From Elysia marginata (taxonomy: Eukaryota > Mollusca > Gastropoda > Plakobranchidae): DNA of 23,412 bases. This document shows, in pieces, positions 1-11,800 of this stretch. The stretch covers positions 167,004 through 190,415 of the forward strand of contig BMAT01002665.1 of NCBI GenBank assembly GCA_019649035.1, given 5' to 3'. The stretch's first letter is position 1. Every line of letters begins with the position of its first letter. Position numbers and translations under genes: made by a program. The notes beneath the pieces are model-generated. The model saw nothing but the letters and a program-made list of their open reading frames with translations. It made no database searches and had not been told where the DNA came from.

Positions 1-63
1 GATCTGTACGGAACAAAACGGAAAATATGGATTTCCGTATTTATACGAAAAATCGGCATCCCT
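1..63 (+). repeat. 63-bp dispersed repeat, copy 1 (cut by window edge)
   Basis: This stretch begins GATCTGTACGGAACAAAACG and ends ATCGGCATCCCT. It aligns without gaps over 63 bases to 12118-12180, with about 48 identical positions. It contains a near-perfect hairpin, AAATATGGA-TT-TCCGTATTT, and several CpGs. The copy may extend left beyond the window. It lies in the intron downstream of exon F, 77 bases past the splice donor at 140. The family is not one I recognise. It may be the end of a DNA transposon or of a SINE. Confidence 0.75.
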
Positions 64-140
64 GTTTTAACCATTAAATGTACAAATTTTCTAGGATGCT
101 TAAAAGTGTGAAAAACTAATACGGAAAAAAAACAACTTAC

Positions 141-2856
141 GGTTGAGGAATCCCTGAGCAAGAATGTTGACTGGTGCATTATTTGGTTGCCGCATGCCCA
201 TCATTACTGGCCTCTGGAAAGCCAAAGGAGGTTGATTAGGTTGCCTCATTGGACCAGATTGTATTAGCATCTGTGGAGGCTGTGAACCAGGCATCAAGAA
301 GCCTGGAGCAGGCTGGCCTGGGCGGAATATGTCTGGTCTTGGTCGAATCATTTTGTCTCCAGCAGGTGCAAAAGTCATCCCACCAATCTGGCCCATTCTG
401 GGAGGCATACCCTGGAAGCTTGGGTTGCCACTTGGCTGACCAACAGGACCAGGTGGTCTGCTCTCAACTTGACTGGGTAAGCTTGTTGCCAAGCCTTGCA
501 TACCACCAGCTGGCAAATTAACAGGATTAGGAGGTCTGGTTAGCCCTTGCCCAGACGTGACTGGACCAGCAGGTGCCCCTGAAGTAAGAGCTTGTAGTCC
601 TGGGGCTTGGCTACTGGCAACAGCTGGAGCTACCGACGCAACACCTGAGGGTGGTACTGATACTGGAGCTCCACCTTGGCTTGGGAGACGGGGCCCTTCA
701 AACTGTCCTGGAGAATGGGTGGGGCCCTGAACATCCATTGGCACATGAGGTGGTCTCACATTGTTAGGCATAACAACAGGAGGTCGTAGTTCTTCCGGCC
801 CAGTAGGCGGAACAACATGTGGTCTTTCAGGAATGTGAGGCTCTTGGTTGGGTGCAATAGCTGCTGGTGGAGGAAGAGGAGCTGCCGGTTGATCTGGGAA
901 AACCTGAGGAGGCTGGTTATGTTGAGGGTTCATTTTGTTTGACATGGTAAGAGAATCATCATTTGTAATACGCAGTTCCTGTAAAATTTTAACCCTTGGA
1001 AGAGGTCCTGGTATTCTTATCAGAAAATGCCGGTTGCCAAGGTGAATATCTTTACTGACGTTGTCAAACTTGACCTCAAACCACTTACCATCTATAATTA
1101 TTTCATGAGCAGGCCCACCAAATGCTATGTAAGTTGGCCTCTGCCCAATCTTTATCTTTTCAGCCCTATCAACTGGGATTATCAAAGGTTGGTCATTTAT
1201 AAACACTGTCCTCGGCTCTCCATCAAAACGAATTCCAAAGGGTTTACTATCAATTATTACATATGGAATCTTGGTATCCAGTTTGAGCTCACATGATTTC
1301 CCATCAATCAGTATGCGTCTGGGCGGTGCTTGGAATGCTATTTCATGTTCAAGTCCTCCGATTCTGATCTTCCGAGGGGGTCCACCATATCTGCCCTTTT
1401 CAAGTCTATCAACCAAAATCATCATATCTCTCCCATCAATCTGAAAACCGCGGCGAAAGCCACCAATTATTACATTCCTTGGTGGAGCATCTAGGCGCAT
1501 TTCATGCTGCTGTCCATCCAGCCAGATAGGCTTGGGGAGTCCATGGTAGTAAAGCCTCACAGTTCGGTCTACTACTGGTACTTCTTTAATAGGTTCTCCT
1601 AGCTTGTAAACAAGCTGATTGTTGATGCGAATACCTCTTTCCTTCAAATCTACACCAACATCTATAATCATCCCATGAATTCTCAGCTTGCGAGAGGTGC
1701 CCATTCTCAGCTCAAATGGTTTCCCATCAATCACAACCTCCTCTGTACCATCATTGATGAGGAGGCCTCTCATCGGACCCCAACGTGGGTCTGCCATAGG
1801 GTCAGCAAGGTTTGATAACTTTGGTGTGTTGGGTGGCAAACTTGGGCGTGGACCAAACCCTACAGTTCCATTGCCAGGAACATTTTTTCTCACTTCCAGA
1901 GAATGAGGAGGGCCTCGGCCTAGAGGCTGAGGAGGGCCTCGGCCTAATTCAGGCTGGCCTGCAGGATGGGGGGCACCATTAGGCCCAAAAGGTCTGCGGG
2001 GTGGCACAGGTCCCTCCACAGGTCCTCTGAAAGGTCCAACATTTGGAGGCGACAACCTCCTGTGCCTTTCATGCCCTTCATCATCATCTAAGGGACTTCG
2101 CATCTGAGAAGGTTGAGGCGGGATCCTTCCTGGCCGGCCTTCTGGAAACTTATCAAATGCTTCATGTCTACGAACTAAGTCCCTGTCTGGACCCCTGTGT
2201 CTCCTGTCATCATCACCATGATATGGTCTTCCTTGACCCCTTACATCGAAATCTCTGGGTGATCTGACATCATGGTCAATCCTGTCTGGCTCATGTCCTT
2301 GTGGAAAACCCCTAAACCTTTGTGGGGGCCTGTCCAAGTCTCGAGGAGAACCCCCATGCTCACCCATGTCATAATCACGGGGAAAAGGTTGACCTCCTCT
2401 GTATTCTGGTCTAGGTGGTCCTCGTCTATCAAATTTCTCTTGAGGACTGACCGGGTAGCCACCCCTGAAATCATCTCCCCTATCTCTTCTGCCATATCTT
2501 GGAGATCTTTGTTCTGGATCATCAAAGTTTTCCGAGGGCAGACTGCGATCTTGCAGAAAAGGACCCTTGTTTATATTTCTAGGATCATCAAATTCATTTC
2601 TGTATGGTCTCACTGCATCACCTTCTGGTCCTCCATATGGTGGTCCTCTTGATTCTTTGATACCTCTTAGACGGGGATCCCTCATGTCTAATGGCCGCGC
2701 TGGATACTCATCTCTTTCATGCCGCTTTATTTGGCTATCATAAACTTGTCCAAGCTGACGGACTATCTCTTGATGGTCACTGTGAGATATTCTGCCTTCC
2801 TGCATTTCCCTTTCTGCTCTCCGTAATATATGCTGTTGATTCTCTGGTGATAAATC
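141..2856 (-). CDS. PCF11: PCF11 coding exon F: helix, RG/RD-rich region, beta repeats, Pro/Met tail
   Basis: This is the longest exon, 2716 nt (905 codons plus one base). It opens DLSPENQQHILRRAEREMQE, then GRISHSDHQEIVRQLGQVYD, a helix that matches human PCF11 LLQKTSERLASGEITQDDF and VVHQIRQLFQY. From about 2690 to 1905 the protein is rich in RG, RD, FD and PP (for example DFRGGYP, RRGPPRPEYRGG). After DPRWGPMRGLL comes a block of about a dozen short repeats of the form RxIxIDGKxxEIxFxxPP (1737 to 981). The remainder is Pro/Gln/Met-rich and ends GMRQPNNAPVNILAQGFLN. The acceptor is TTTTTAG ending at 2857 and the donor is CTCAACC then GTAAGT from 140, phase 1. The following exon lies outside the window. 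The RFEG-type repeats of vertebrate PCF11 occupy a broadly similar place, but I cannot prove they are homologous to these. Confidence 0.92.
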
Positions 2857-5800
2857 CTAAAAAGTAAAAAAAATGATTTTAATGAGGTTTTCAAAAATAC
2901 CTTTCAAAAGAGGAATGTCTAGAAGTAAAAGAATAACAATGTACTTATTTTAATCGGACCAGGTTCTGCATTATGAGAAAATAAAAAATAAAAAACATAA
3001 GATTCAAGTGAATGTAAATAGTTTTATATAGAGATTTTTATTGCAGAAGGTAAGTTTTTTTTTTTTAATAAAACTTGAAAAGATTTGGAACAGCACCCAT
3101 CACAACATTGATTTCATGGACCAAGTTTTAGAATTAGACTAAAACAAAAAAGTCAACCAACTACTGAAAAGTTTAAAAAATACTTTCTCTCTTGAAAGAC
3201 CATATGAAGAAAGAATGTCAGAACCGAAAAGATGTTAAAAGATGACACCCACCAAGCAAGGAAATATTTGAATTTTTTTACCCCACAGGCGTTCAAAGGA
3301 AATAAATGATTAGTAAATGGTTTCTTTCCTCAGCCCGTAAAACATGATTAATGGAACTAGAATTAAAAGATTGTTCTAATTGAATCTTTCGATTCAATGA
3401 AGGACACATTAGGATAAGGTGTTTTGTTGAGTGGGATGAGTTAAGAGGAGTGCATGTACTTCCTGTTCGAGAGAATGCTACACAGACAGAGAGATAATGT
3501 TTGAATCTGCCAGCATGACTGAGCGTTGCTTATTTTCAATACATGTTCTAATGTAACCTTGTATTGACTGAATTAACTTGAATTGAATTGAAACAAGAGT
3601 GAAGGATGGTTTGCAACGAGACTTAAAATATAGCTAACAACTTTCAAATTTAAAGTGAAACAAACTCGAGGGTGGTGTCTGGTGATATAGGGGTGGTATG
3701 GGGGTTAGAATGGGTAACAGTAGGCTGTATAGGACAAGGCCATAATGAAATCCAGGAGCAACCTGGCTCACAAAAACATTACAGGGGAATGTGACTGTGT
3801 TTTGCTAAGAGCTGCTCCCAGCAGTGGAGAGAGACATCAACTAATTGGTGAAGGTGAAGAAAGTATTTAAAAAAATACCAAAGAATTATATCAAGAGAGA
3901 TGGTCACATAACAAAAGGAAATCTGCTATTTTTTTTTTATAATTAATGAATATTTAAAGTGATCCATGGCTCAGTATGAAAGGCGTTTGATCACTCTTCT
4001 AGGAGTCACAGGTTTGACTCTCAATCCAAGCAAAACTTAATTTGCTCTCCTCTATCCTACCAGCACTAATTAGGTTGTGAGCCGTCCTAAATTTCGGCAA
4101 AAGCTAAGGTGGCAAAGAAAGCCAAGGCAAACTACCTGACTATGCAAGATCAATGAAGACTCTACTCCTTGTTCCCAGACACTGATATTGAGTATGTATA
4201 AGAATAACTTGACTATTACATATTTCATAGTTTGAGACAGCCTGCATATTAATATTTTCTACTGCTATGGTGCCGTGAAAATTGCAAACATTATTTCTTA
4301 ACAGAATCTTACAATCAATACTTTGCATACCTTGGGGATAGGCACGCTTGGGTCTAAAGGAGGCAGGTTTATCTCTGGCTTAAGTCGAGGCGGGCCTCTC
4401 AAGTCAATATCTTGTGCATCGGAACCATAGGATTCCATCTGAGCATCTCTGAGGCGCTTCCTCTCAACATCTTGAGCATAGTCATCAGGGTGGCTTTCTT
4501 TATACTGACTCCACCGGCGTTGGAGAGGACTCTTCATTGTGTAGACCTGTGGTGACATAAGGTCCTGATGTGAAGCTGCTCCACCAACTGGAGGGTGCTT
4601 GGGGGCCACTTGCTGCCGATAGTCAACGTCCTCTGCACCAAACAGATTGCTTATGGAAAAAAAAATATGCATCCATTACAATGATTGGAAAGCAAATTTT
4701 AGGAATAGCAGTTTCTTGAAATTACTTTTCTTACATTTACAATAAACGGATGGTTCTTTTTTCTTCCCGTTAAAATATTTTGACAACAACAGCAACTGAT
4801 ATGAACAATCAGGACTAGGCTTGAATGCACAAATTAGAAAGTTAAATGGGTGCAAGACAATTTTTTTCAGTGAGCATAATTGTAAAAATGTTGGTCAGCT
4901 TTTTTAAATAGTACACCCTTCAAAAGATATTTTAAAGCAAATTAGAACTCACAGAAAAGAGCGGTCTGGAGTTATGACCTGTTATTGAAAATTAAATATA
5001 AAGCTTTAAAAAAAAAAAAACATGCGCTAGGCCTCTTCCCTTTACACTGACTGGCGCTCACACACAGTTCTCCCTTCGATAATTCCGCTCCAATTTTTCC
5101 AAACGAAATAAGGGTAAATAAATCTACATGACTGCTGAATTTTAATTTAAGTAATGGGGAAACAAATTGTTGACTTGAACAAAACTTGCGAATATCGTGG
5201 TTACCAAACAAAAGTTTTCACCTATTGCTCGGACCGGCACACGATTATTATCCCAAATGACATTAGGCTGGCAGGCCATGTCCTGAAATCATGATTAGCC
5301 AGCATGCCGGCACACTTCCGCCCATAGAAATGTATTCTGCTGTAATTTACATCCATACTAGTTTCCTAAAAAAGCATGAACTTGACAACTACACTCTTTT
5401 CAATATCATAATGTATGGTATAATCGTAACTGTTTCTCGACTTGAAATAGTTTCTGAACCTCAAAACATAATTAATACAATGCAATGAAAACATGTGTAC
5501 CTGATGTCAGGAGTGTTGGTGTCTGGTTCTTCCAATTTCTTAGGCGCCAGCTTGGGTATCTTGAATGGTTTGACTTCTGCGCTTTTCTCAGGTTCATCTA
5601 CTTTCCTTTTCAGGTCACCAGACTTTTCTTCATGGCCATCTTTCTCTATTTTGTTTTCTTGATTTACTTTCTCCTCCATTTCAACAATGCTTTGATCCAC
5701 ATTAGATGGAGGTTTGATGCGCATATCGACATCTTCACAAGGAGATGATGAATCCTCTTTTGCTTCTTCCTTCACAGGTTCATCTTGGTCCTCAATATGT

Positions 5801-8800
5801 TCCGATTGCAGTTTCTTTGTAGAATCTAATACATCTGCATTCTCAGGCAATTCTTTTTCACCAGGCCTAGCATCAGACATATGAGACTCCTTGATCAACT
5901 CAGGGGGCTCTTCTTCCTTTATACCTTGAATTACAACATTTTCTCGGTGTTGTTTTTCTGTCAATTCCAGCTTGCTCTTTTGCTCTATACCTTCCAAAGG
6001 CTTAACTTTCTTTTCCTCCATCTCTTCAGAATTGGGTGGTTCATTATCTTCCGTCTTAATATGGGCAAGCTTACACAAACTTTCTTTAGATGAATTATCT
6101 GCTTCTTTTTTTAAAGGAGATCGATCTCTAATTGAGGAGTCTGATTTTGACCCTCGAGGCATGCGACCAAATCTGTCCATTTTCTTATCCGACTCTTTTA
6201 AATGCAGCTCTGCGTGTCCATCACTGTGCTTCACTCTTGCTCGGCTTGTGCGAGAATCTCTATAAGCACTTTGCCTGCTATCTGACGGAGGAGACCTTTC
6301 TTGTGTTCTTGGACTATGGTGACACTCTGAATCTGACCGTTTCTCTTTGCTATCTCTTCTGTCTTTTGATGCATCTTTAACATTTTCTTTTTTGATAAAG
6401 CGCCTATCTTCTGTTTCATCTTTCTTTAAGTCTTTATCTCTGCTGCCCTTTCTATTCCTCTGTCCATCATCTTTCCAGTCTCTCTCTTTGCTTACTCTAA
6501 AATCTTTGGAACTGTCCCCTCTACTGTTTCTTTCTTTACCAATTTGTCTGTCTTTTGATTCATCAATGTCAGTTTCCTTTTTCTCATGCTCTTTATTAGT
6601 CTTCCTATATTTTTCTTTAGCCTCTCTTATATCTTTCCTTTCCACATCTTTAGCATCTCTTCGGCCTCTTTCTTTTGATTCTTGGCTTTCCCGGTTTCTC
6701 CTTGGTGGACTTGATTTTCCAGCCTCTGGATTTCCCTTGTTTTTGCCTGGCGAACCCTTTAAGGAGATCTTTTTTTCAGTTCTCACATCTTTAAAGCCGC
6801 TTGACTCTGATTTTTTTACATGAGTATGCTCTTTCAGGAGCCTCTTTGGAGATACCTCTTTAGCAGATATTACTGGTGCATCTTCTGCAGGCAATGTACC
6901 TTTCTTTTTGGCCTCTGCAACCTTAGAAACTGCAGTATTGAGCGAGTTTAAGAGGGTAGCCAGATCCATTCTTGGTGAAGTTGTAGAACTGGCTAAGGGC
7001 TGGTGCTCTTTTGTTGGAGACTCAGGAGGAAGTTGTTGCTTCTTTTTCTCTTCCATTTCCTTCTGTTCCAGCTGCTGCCTTTCCAGCTGCTTTTGCAAAC
7101 GTGGGTCTCTATTAAGCCTTGGGTCTCTATTGAGACGAGGATCTCTACTCATATGTGCGGCTGGTGCATTGTTTGCGGGGGGAAGCTGAATCATTGAAGG
7201 CGGCTCACGGTCAATAAGATTACGTCCACGCTGTATGATTTGTCGTTGCTCAAGCTGGGGTGGAAATTGGAAATATTTACATCTCTTGAATCAATGCATT
7301 TGATTTTGATTTCTGCTTATTGAAAAAGAACAATTCAGGAAATCATGGTGAGATATTACACAACTAGCTTTGACTATTTGAATACCTTCCACTCATCAAT
7401 TATGCTGAAATGACAAAGGTATGCCTTAATTTAATGTTTTATGATTATTAACTTTGTAATGCCTAATGGTCTTTAAACTTAAAGACAAACAAAGGCCAAG
7501 CAGTAACAAAATTTAAATTGATCCAATTTCACCTTGCTCTAAAGGATAAAGAAATCTGAACATACCATTCGTTTCTGTTGCTCCAACTTTGCCTGCTTCT
7601 CTGCTAGTTCTAAGCGAAGTTTCAGCTCTTCCAGTTCTTGCTCCTTGGCCCTGAGTTCTTCTTTGTACGTATCATCTTGGGCAACTTCTGCTTGTACAGC
7701 ACTGAACTTTGGGCCCATGTCTTCTTTCCCTTGGGCACTCTAAAGAAAGAAAAAACCAGTAGAAACCTCATAATTCTAAATGCTTGGGAATGGCCTAAAA
7801 CTTCAAATTATAAAAGGGGGAGTTAACTGATCCCCAACAATGTTCAACAGTATACTACAGTCGGACCCACTTAATCGGGAAATTTCGGGAGAAGGTATCT
7901 TTTCCCAATTATCCGGGTTTTCCAGATTTTCCGGGTCTTTGCATTTTTTGCTAAAAATTGGACCTCTCGTTAATGTAAAACTCAGGCAGAGAGAGAGAGA
8001 GAGAGAGAGCAGAGAGAGACAGACAGAGTAAGAGAGAGAGGGAAGGAAGAGATGGAGACAAAGTCAGAGAGAGAGAGAGAAGTTAAAAGACGGAGGAGAG
8101 AAGGAAGAGTGTTTGTGGGTGTAAGATGGAAAGAGAGAGAGCGAGAGGGGGGGGGTTAGATGGAGAGAAAGTGTTTGCGAGTAAGAAAAAGAATAAGAGT
8201 AGGGAGGTGGTGCTCTTTCTTAAAAACCCACTTTGTTTGCACCATGTCTGGCGCGTGTCTACCATCTGCCAGATTACCCATTAGATCAAACACAGCTTGA
8301 CCAATGTCTACCTGGAATGAACTGACCCGTGAGACCGTCGCGTGGCAGTTAGACTTCTCGACGCCCCTCCCAAGCATCTTGCTAAACGTCGCCTAAGCAC
8401 AGAGCAAACATTTATCAATCACCTGTGTGCTAATTCAGTCATAACGCCTGAGTGATGCGCTTTCCCTATGTCTAGACCGCAAATAACATGCCGTCAACAC
8501 TTGATATTGACAGTCATTTACGGATTTTTTTCCCAATTAAGCGGGTAAAATTTCCCGATGACTTTAGATAGAAAAAATTCCGTTCCCTGGGATTTTTCCC
8601 GATTTCGCGTGTCCGACTGTATTATGCAATTACTTCCCCTGGTTTGAAACTGCATGTTTGAAAGGGTAGTGTGGTTTCTTTACGACGGGTTTGACTTTAT
8701 ACCCGCACTCGTATTCGAAGACACCATTTAAAAAACAGTTGATAAAAAACTATAAATTTGGCTGGTCTGAAGTTGAAACCGCAGAAATGAAAACTGAAAA

Positions 8801-11800
8801 GTTTTTGACGGTTCCCCTGTAAATACAATGTTGCGTTGACTTTAACAAGTGCCTATTTTAAATTCTAAAAATAAGATGCTGTCAGTTTTGAAAAGCTTTC
8901 TTCAAATTAAAAAAAAAACTTTGAAAGTTGCATAAGTGTTTATTTACAGAACACAGTGAAGTCTGTTTAATTCAAACATCACAGTCTTTTCTGTGCATTG
9001 GATTGGTAAACCAACTTAACAATTGCAACTCATTGAGGGAGAAAACACAACTGGAGGGAAAAAATTAAACTTGAACCAGTCAAAAATCAAAATGTTTAAG
9101 CTTAAGTCAACATTGAAGTTTTTCATAAATAGAAACATGAGAAAAAACAGGGCTTGAACAGCAGGAGGAAAAGAGCATGCTTTTGAAAAATTGGAGTAAA
9201 AATTTGAAAAACTTTTCTGTAAACTTGGTGGGCAAGCATAAATAAGACCAAAGGCTCTTTGTGGGCTTGGCTTGCAGTTGCAAGCAAGTGCAAGATTCGT
9301 GTGTGCTTTTGTTTGTCTAGTTCACAAGTCAGTATGCATTGTATTAGGGGAAGGGAGAGGGGGGCTGAGTGCAGTATTGTCATTGGCCTGTCCAGCGCAG
9401 TAAAACTAAGAGGCACTATAGCCTGTAGGCCGAGAGCGAGATGATACCTGTACTGGCATACAAATCTAATCTGTAAAACAATGTGAATGATGGTTGTGAA
9501 AAAAGAGGGGAGGGAATGAAGCCCCAGATGCCTTTGTTAAGTATTACAGCTGTTTTCCCAAAGCCTTCCTTATCTTTAGAACCTAAAATCTAAATTAGAT
9601 CCAGTTCTTTTAACCTTGTCAAATATATTTTCCATTTATGGCTTTATTTTGCTGCAGTAAGCTCAGTTTCAAAAGCCTACATACGGTACAGTGGAGCCCA
9701 TTTACCTTGAACTCTGATAACTCAAATTTATGGACATCTCAAATTTGGTTTAGGATCCTAACTACTAGTACAGTAGACCTTGTATCCAACAACCTTGGAC
9801 TCAACAAACCCTTGTATTTGTAATCAACAAACTTAAATGAAGTCGGGATTTTTTCTCTTCTTTGATCTTTACAAATTTCCTTGTATAGGATGTACCTATT
9901 TCAGGCTAATTTCGTTTAAAAAAAAAAACAACTAAAAGTGAAGCTGAAACTAATAAATGGTGCCTGTTTTTCTGGTATGTCGTTGACTTTTAAAGCCAAA
10001 CATAGTTTTCACAATATCCCAGACAGAATGTAATTAGAATATATCCGAGGAAAAACCGGTTAGGGTTGCAAAAACTTGCAGTCCTGTATGCATTTTATTT
10101 TCTTTTGTTTTAAAAAAATATTTTGCAGTTGATTAATAGCACAGAACTTAACTCTTTGGTGCATTTTGGGTTAATTCAAAGAAATCTTGCTTTCATTGTT
10201 TCAACAAACTCTTTATAATTTCCCACAAAGTTTGATGGATTCGAGGTCCACTGCACTCTTTTTCTTTGTCAGCTATCCTGAACTTGATGTTCGGATATTT
10301 CCAACCAAATTTTTAGTTTCTAAGCATTTTGACTTAAGCAGAAAGCACTGTATAACCCAATTAGACAGTGAAACTAGCCCTTGCTAGGCCAGTGGGCCCA
10401 GGCAGGCGAGCGCATGCAGTGTCTTGAATAATGAATTGAAACAAAGATCACCCACCCACCCACCTCTTTATCTCTATCAGGACCCATCTGGAGTCTATCT
10501 CTGACTACATGTATGAGGTGTTGACTTTCAGCAAAAGTAGGTCCGAGGAAGTTGACTTAATACGAAATAAAGTTACTTAAATAAAGAAGGAAAAAAACTG
10601 GACCATTGCGAGGTGTTGACTTTCCACTCTACAGTGTAGGCACGCTTCATCATTATCTGTCCCCATCTCTTACCCCTTCTTCTGTAGTCATGGACTTAAA
10701 ATTTGTAAGCTGGTGATGTTTCTATGGTGTAAAAAGCAGGTGGCACATTTAGACTCGTTGCAGGCCCTACATCATGGTGCTTGTAGATCTCTCTGATACA
10801 ACATAAATCTTGATTACTCGCATTGTTAGCATTAGACATTTTATATTCTTCATCCTTCATAACTACAGTCAGAAACAAAAAAGGCAGCGCTCTCTATTAT
10901 TATTATACTACATGTACTAGTACCAGCCGCAAATATGACAAGAAAACTGACTACTTTTAGTCCAACTCTAAAGCGCAAGATTTAACGCATAGATGAAGTT
11001 GAAACGAAGACAAAGAAACAGAAAGATTTTTTTAATCAACGGAGATAACTTGATTTTTCAACTAAGTTGATTTTTTACTTATTCGATAAATAAGATGCAA
11101 AGACAAAGGGAAAAAAAGAAAAGGCCTGCGACGCTGATATCTAATCACTTCTCTTTGTTTTTCATGCGAAATGATTTTAGGGAGATTTGTTTTGCTGTGT
11201 TGTTAGTCTTATTCTTATAAATTACCCGCTACTGTTGTCAAATAAAATTGCAACAAAGCCATTAACTTTGATTTTTCTCAAAATTTAGGATTTTTTTAAT
11301 GTCATTTTTAATCAGCTGAGTAGTCAGCATGTGGATAAAGCCAAAAAGTCGATTTAACAATTGTAAAATAAGGTTATAGAGGAAAAAATTCATAGCAAAG
11401 TATGCCGATGAAGTGGTTGTCAATATAAGTTGACTATACTGTATTATTTTTTAACTTTAAGGGTTGTGACACTGATAACAAAGTGATTTTAGATCTAGAT
11501 TCTTATGTATAGCCTGTGCCAGGTGCGTCATTGGTCTGAACTCGGATAAAGCTACAGACTAGTACTAGTTGTAACCATCAAGTAGAGTAGAAATTAGAAT
11601 GCATGAAGATAACTAGTCTAATTATTCTATGATTCTAGCCATAATGGACATCTAGATCTAGATAGGATGGTGGTTTTCCTCTCTGGAACGGAATAGAGTT
11701 TACAAATCAATCGAGTTTAGATCTTGATCTATATGAGAATCGCTAAAGACAATGAAGAGCTATCAGTACAGTTCAAAATGCTAGACAGAAATGATGAAAG

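Noticed and set aside
249-2652. Several plus-strand open frames of 70 to 126 codons opposite exon F
   Set aside because: They lie antisense to a clearly coding exon, start at arbitrary methionines, have no domains and follow from the codon use of the real frame.
3954-4030. A functional tRNA gene
   Set aside because: The A and B boxes are spaced correctly, but the acceptor and T stems do not pair well and the sequence continues into a SINE body.
5220-5330. A second tRNA-like SINE on the minus strand in the GC-richer part of intron D-E
   Set aside because: The best A-box and B-box candidates match the consensus poorly. Only the spacing is suggestive.
5972-6823. Plus-strand Ser/Phe/Leu-rich open frames opposite exon D, including one of 158 codons
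   Set aside because: They are the reverse reading of Lys/Glu/Asp-rich codons. Their low complexity and hydrophobicity are artefacts of that.
7985-8150. Tandem GA tract considered as a CRISPR-like or satellite array
   Set aside because: It is a simple dinucleotide microsatellite with no spacer-repeat structure.
8156-8377. A 73-codon minus-strand frame inside the 762-bp transposon, considered as a transposase remnant
   Set aside because: I saw no DDE-type or helix-turn-helix motif, and the sequence is too short to assign.
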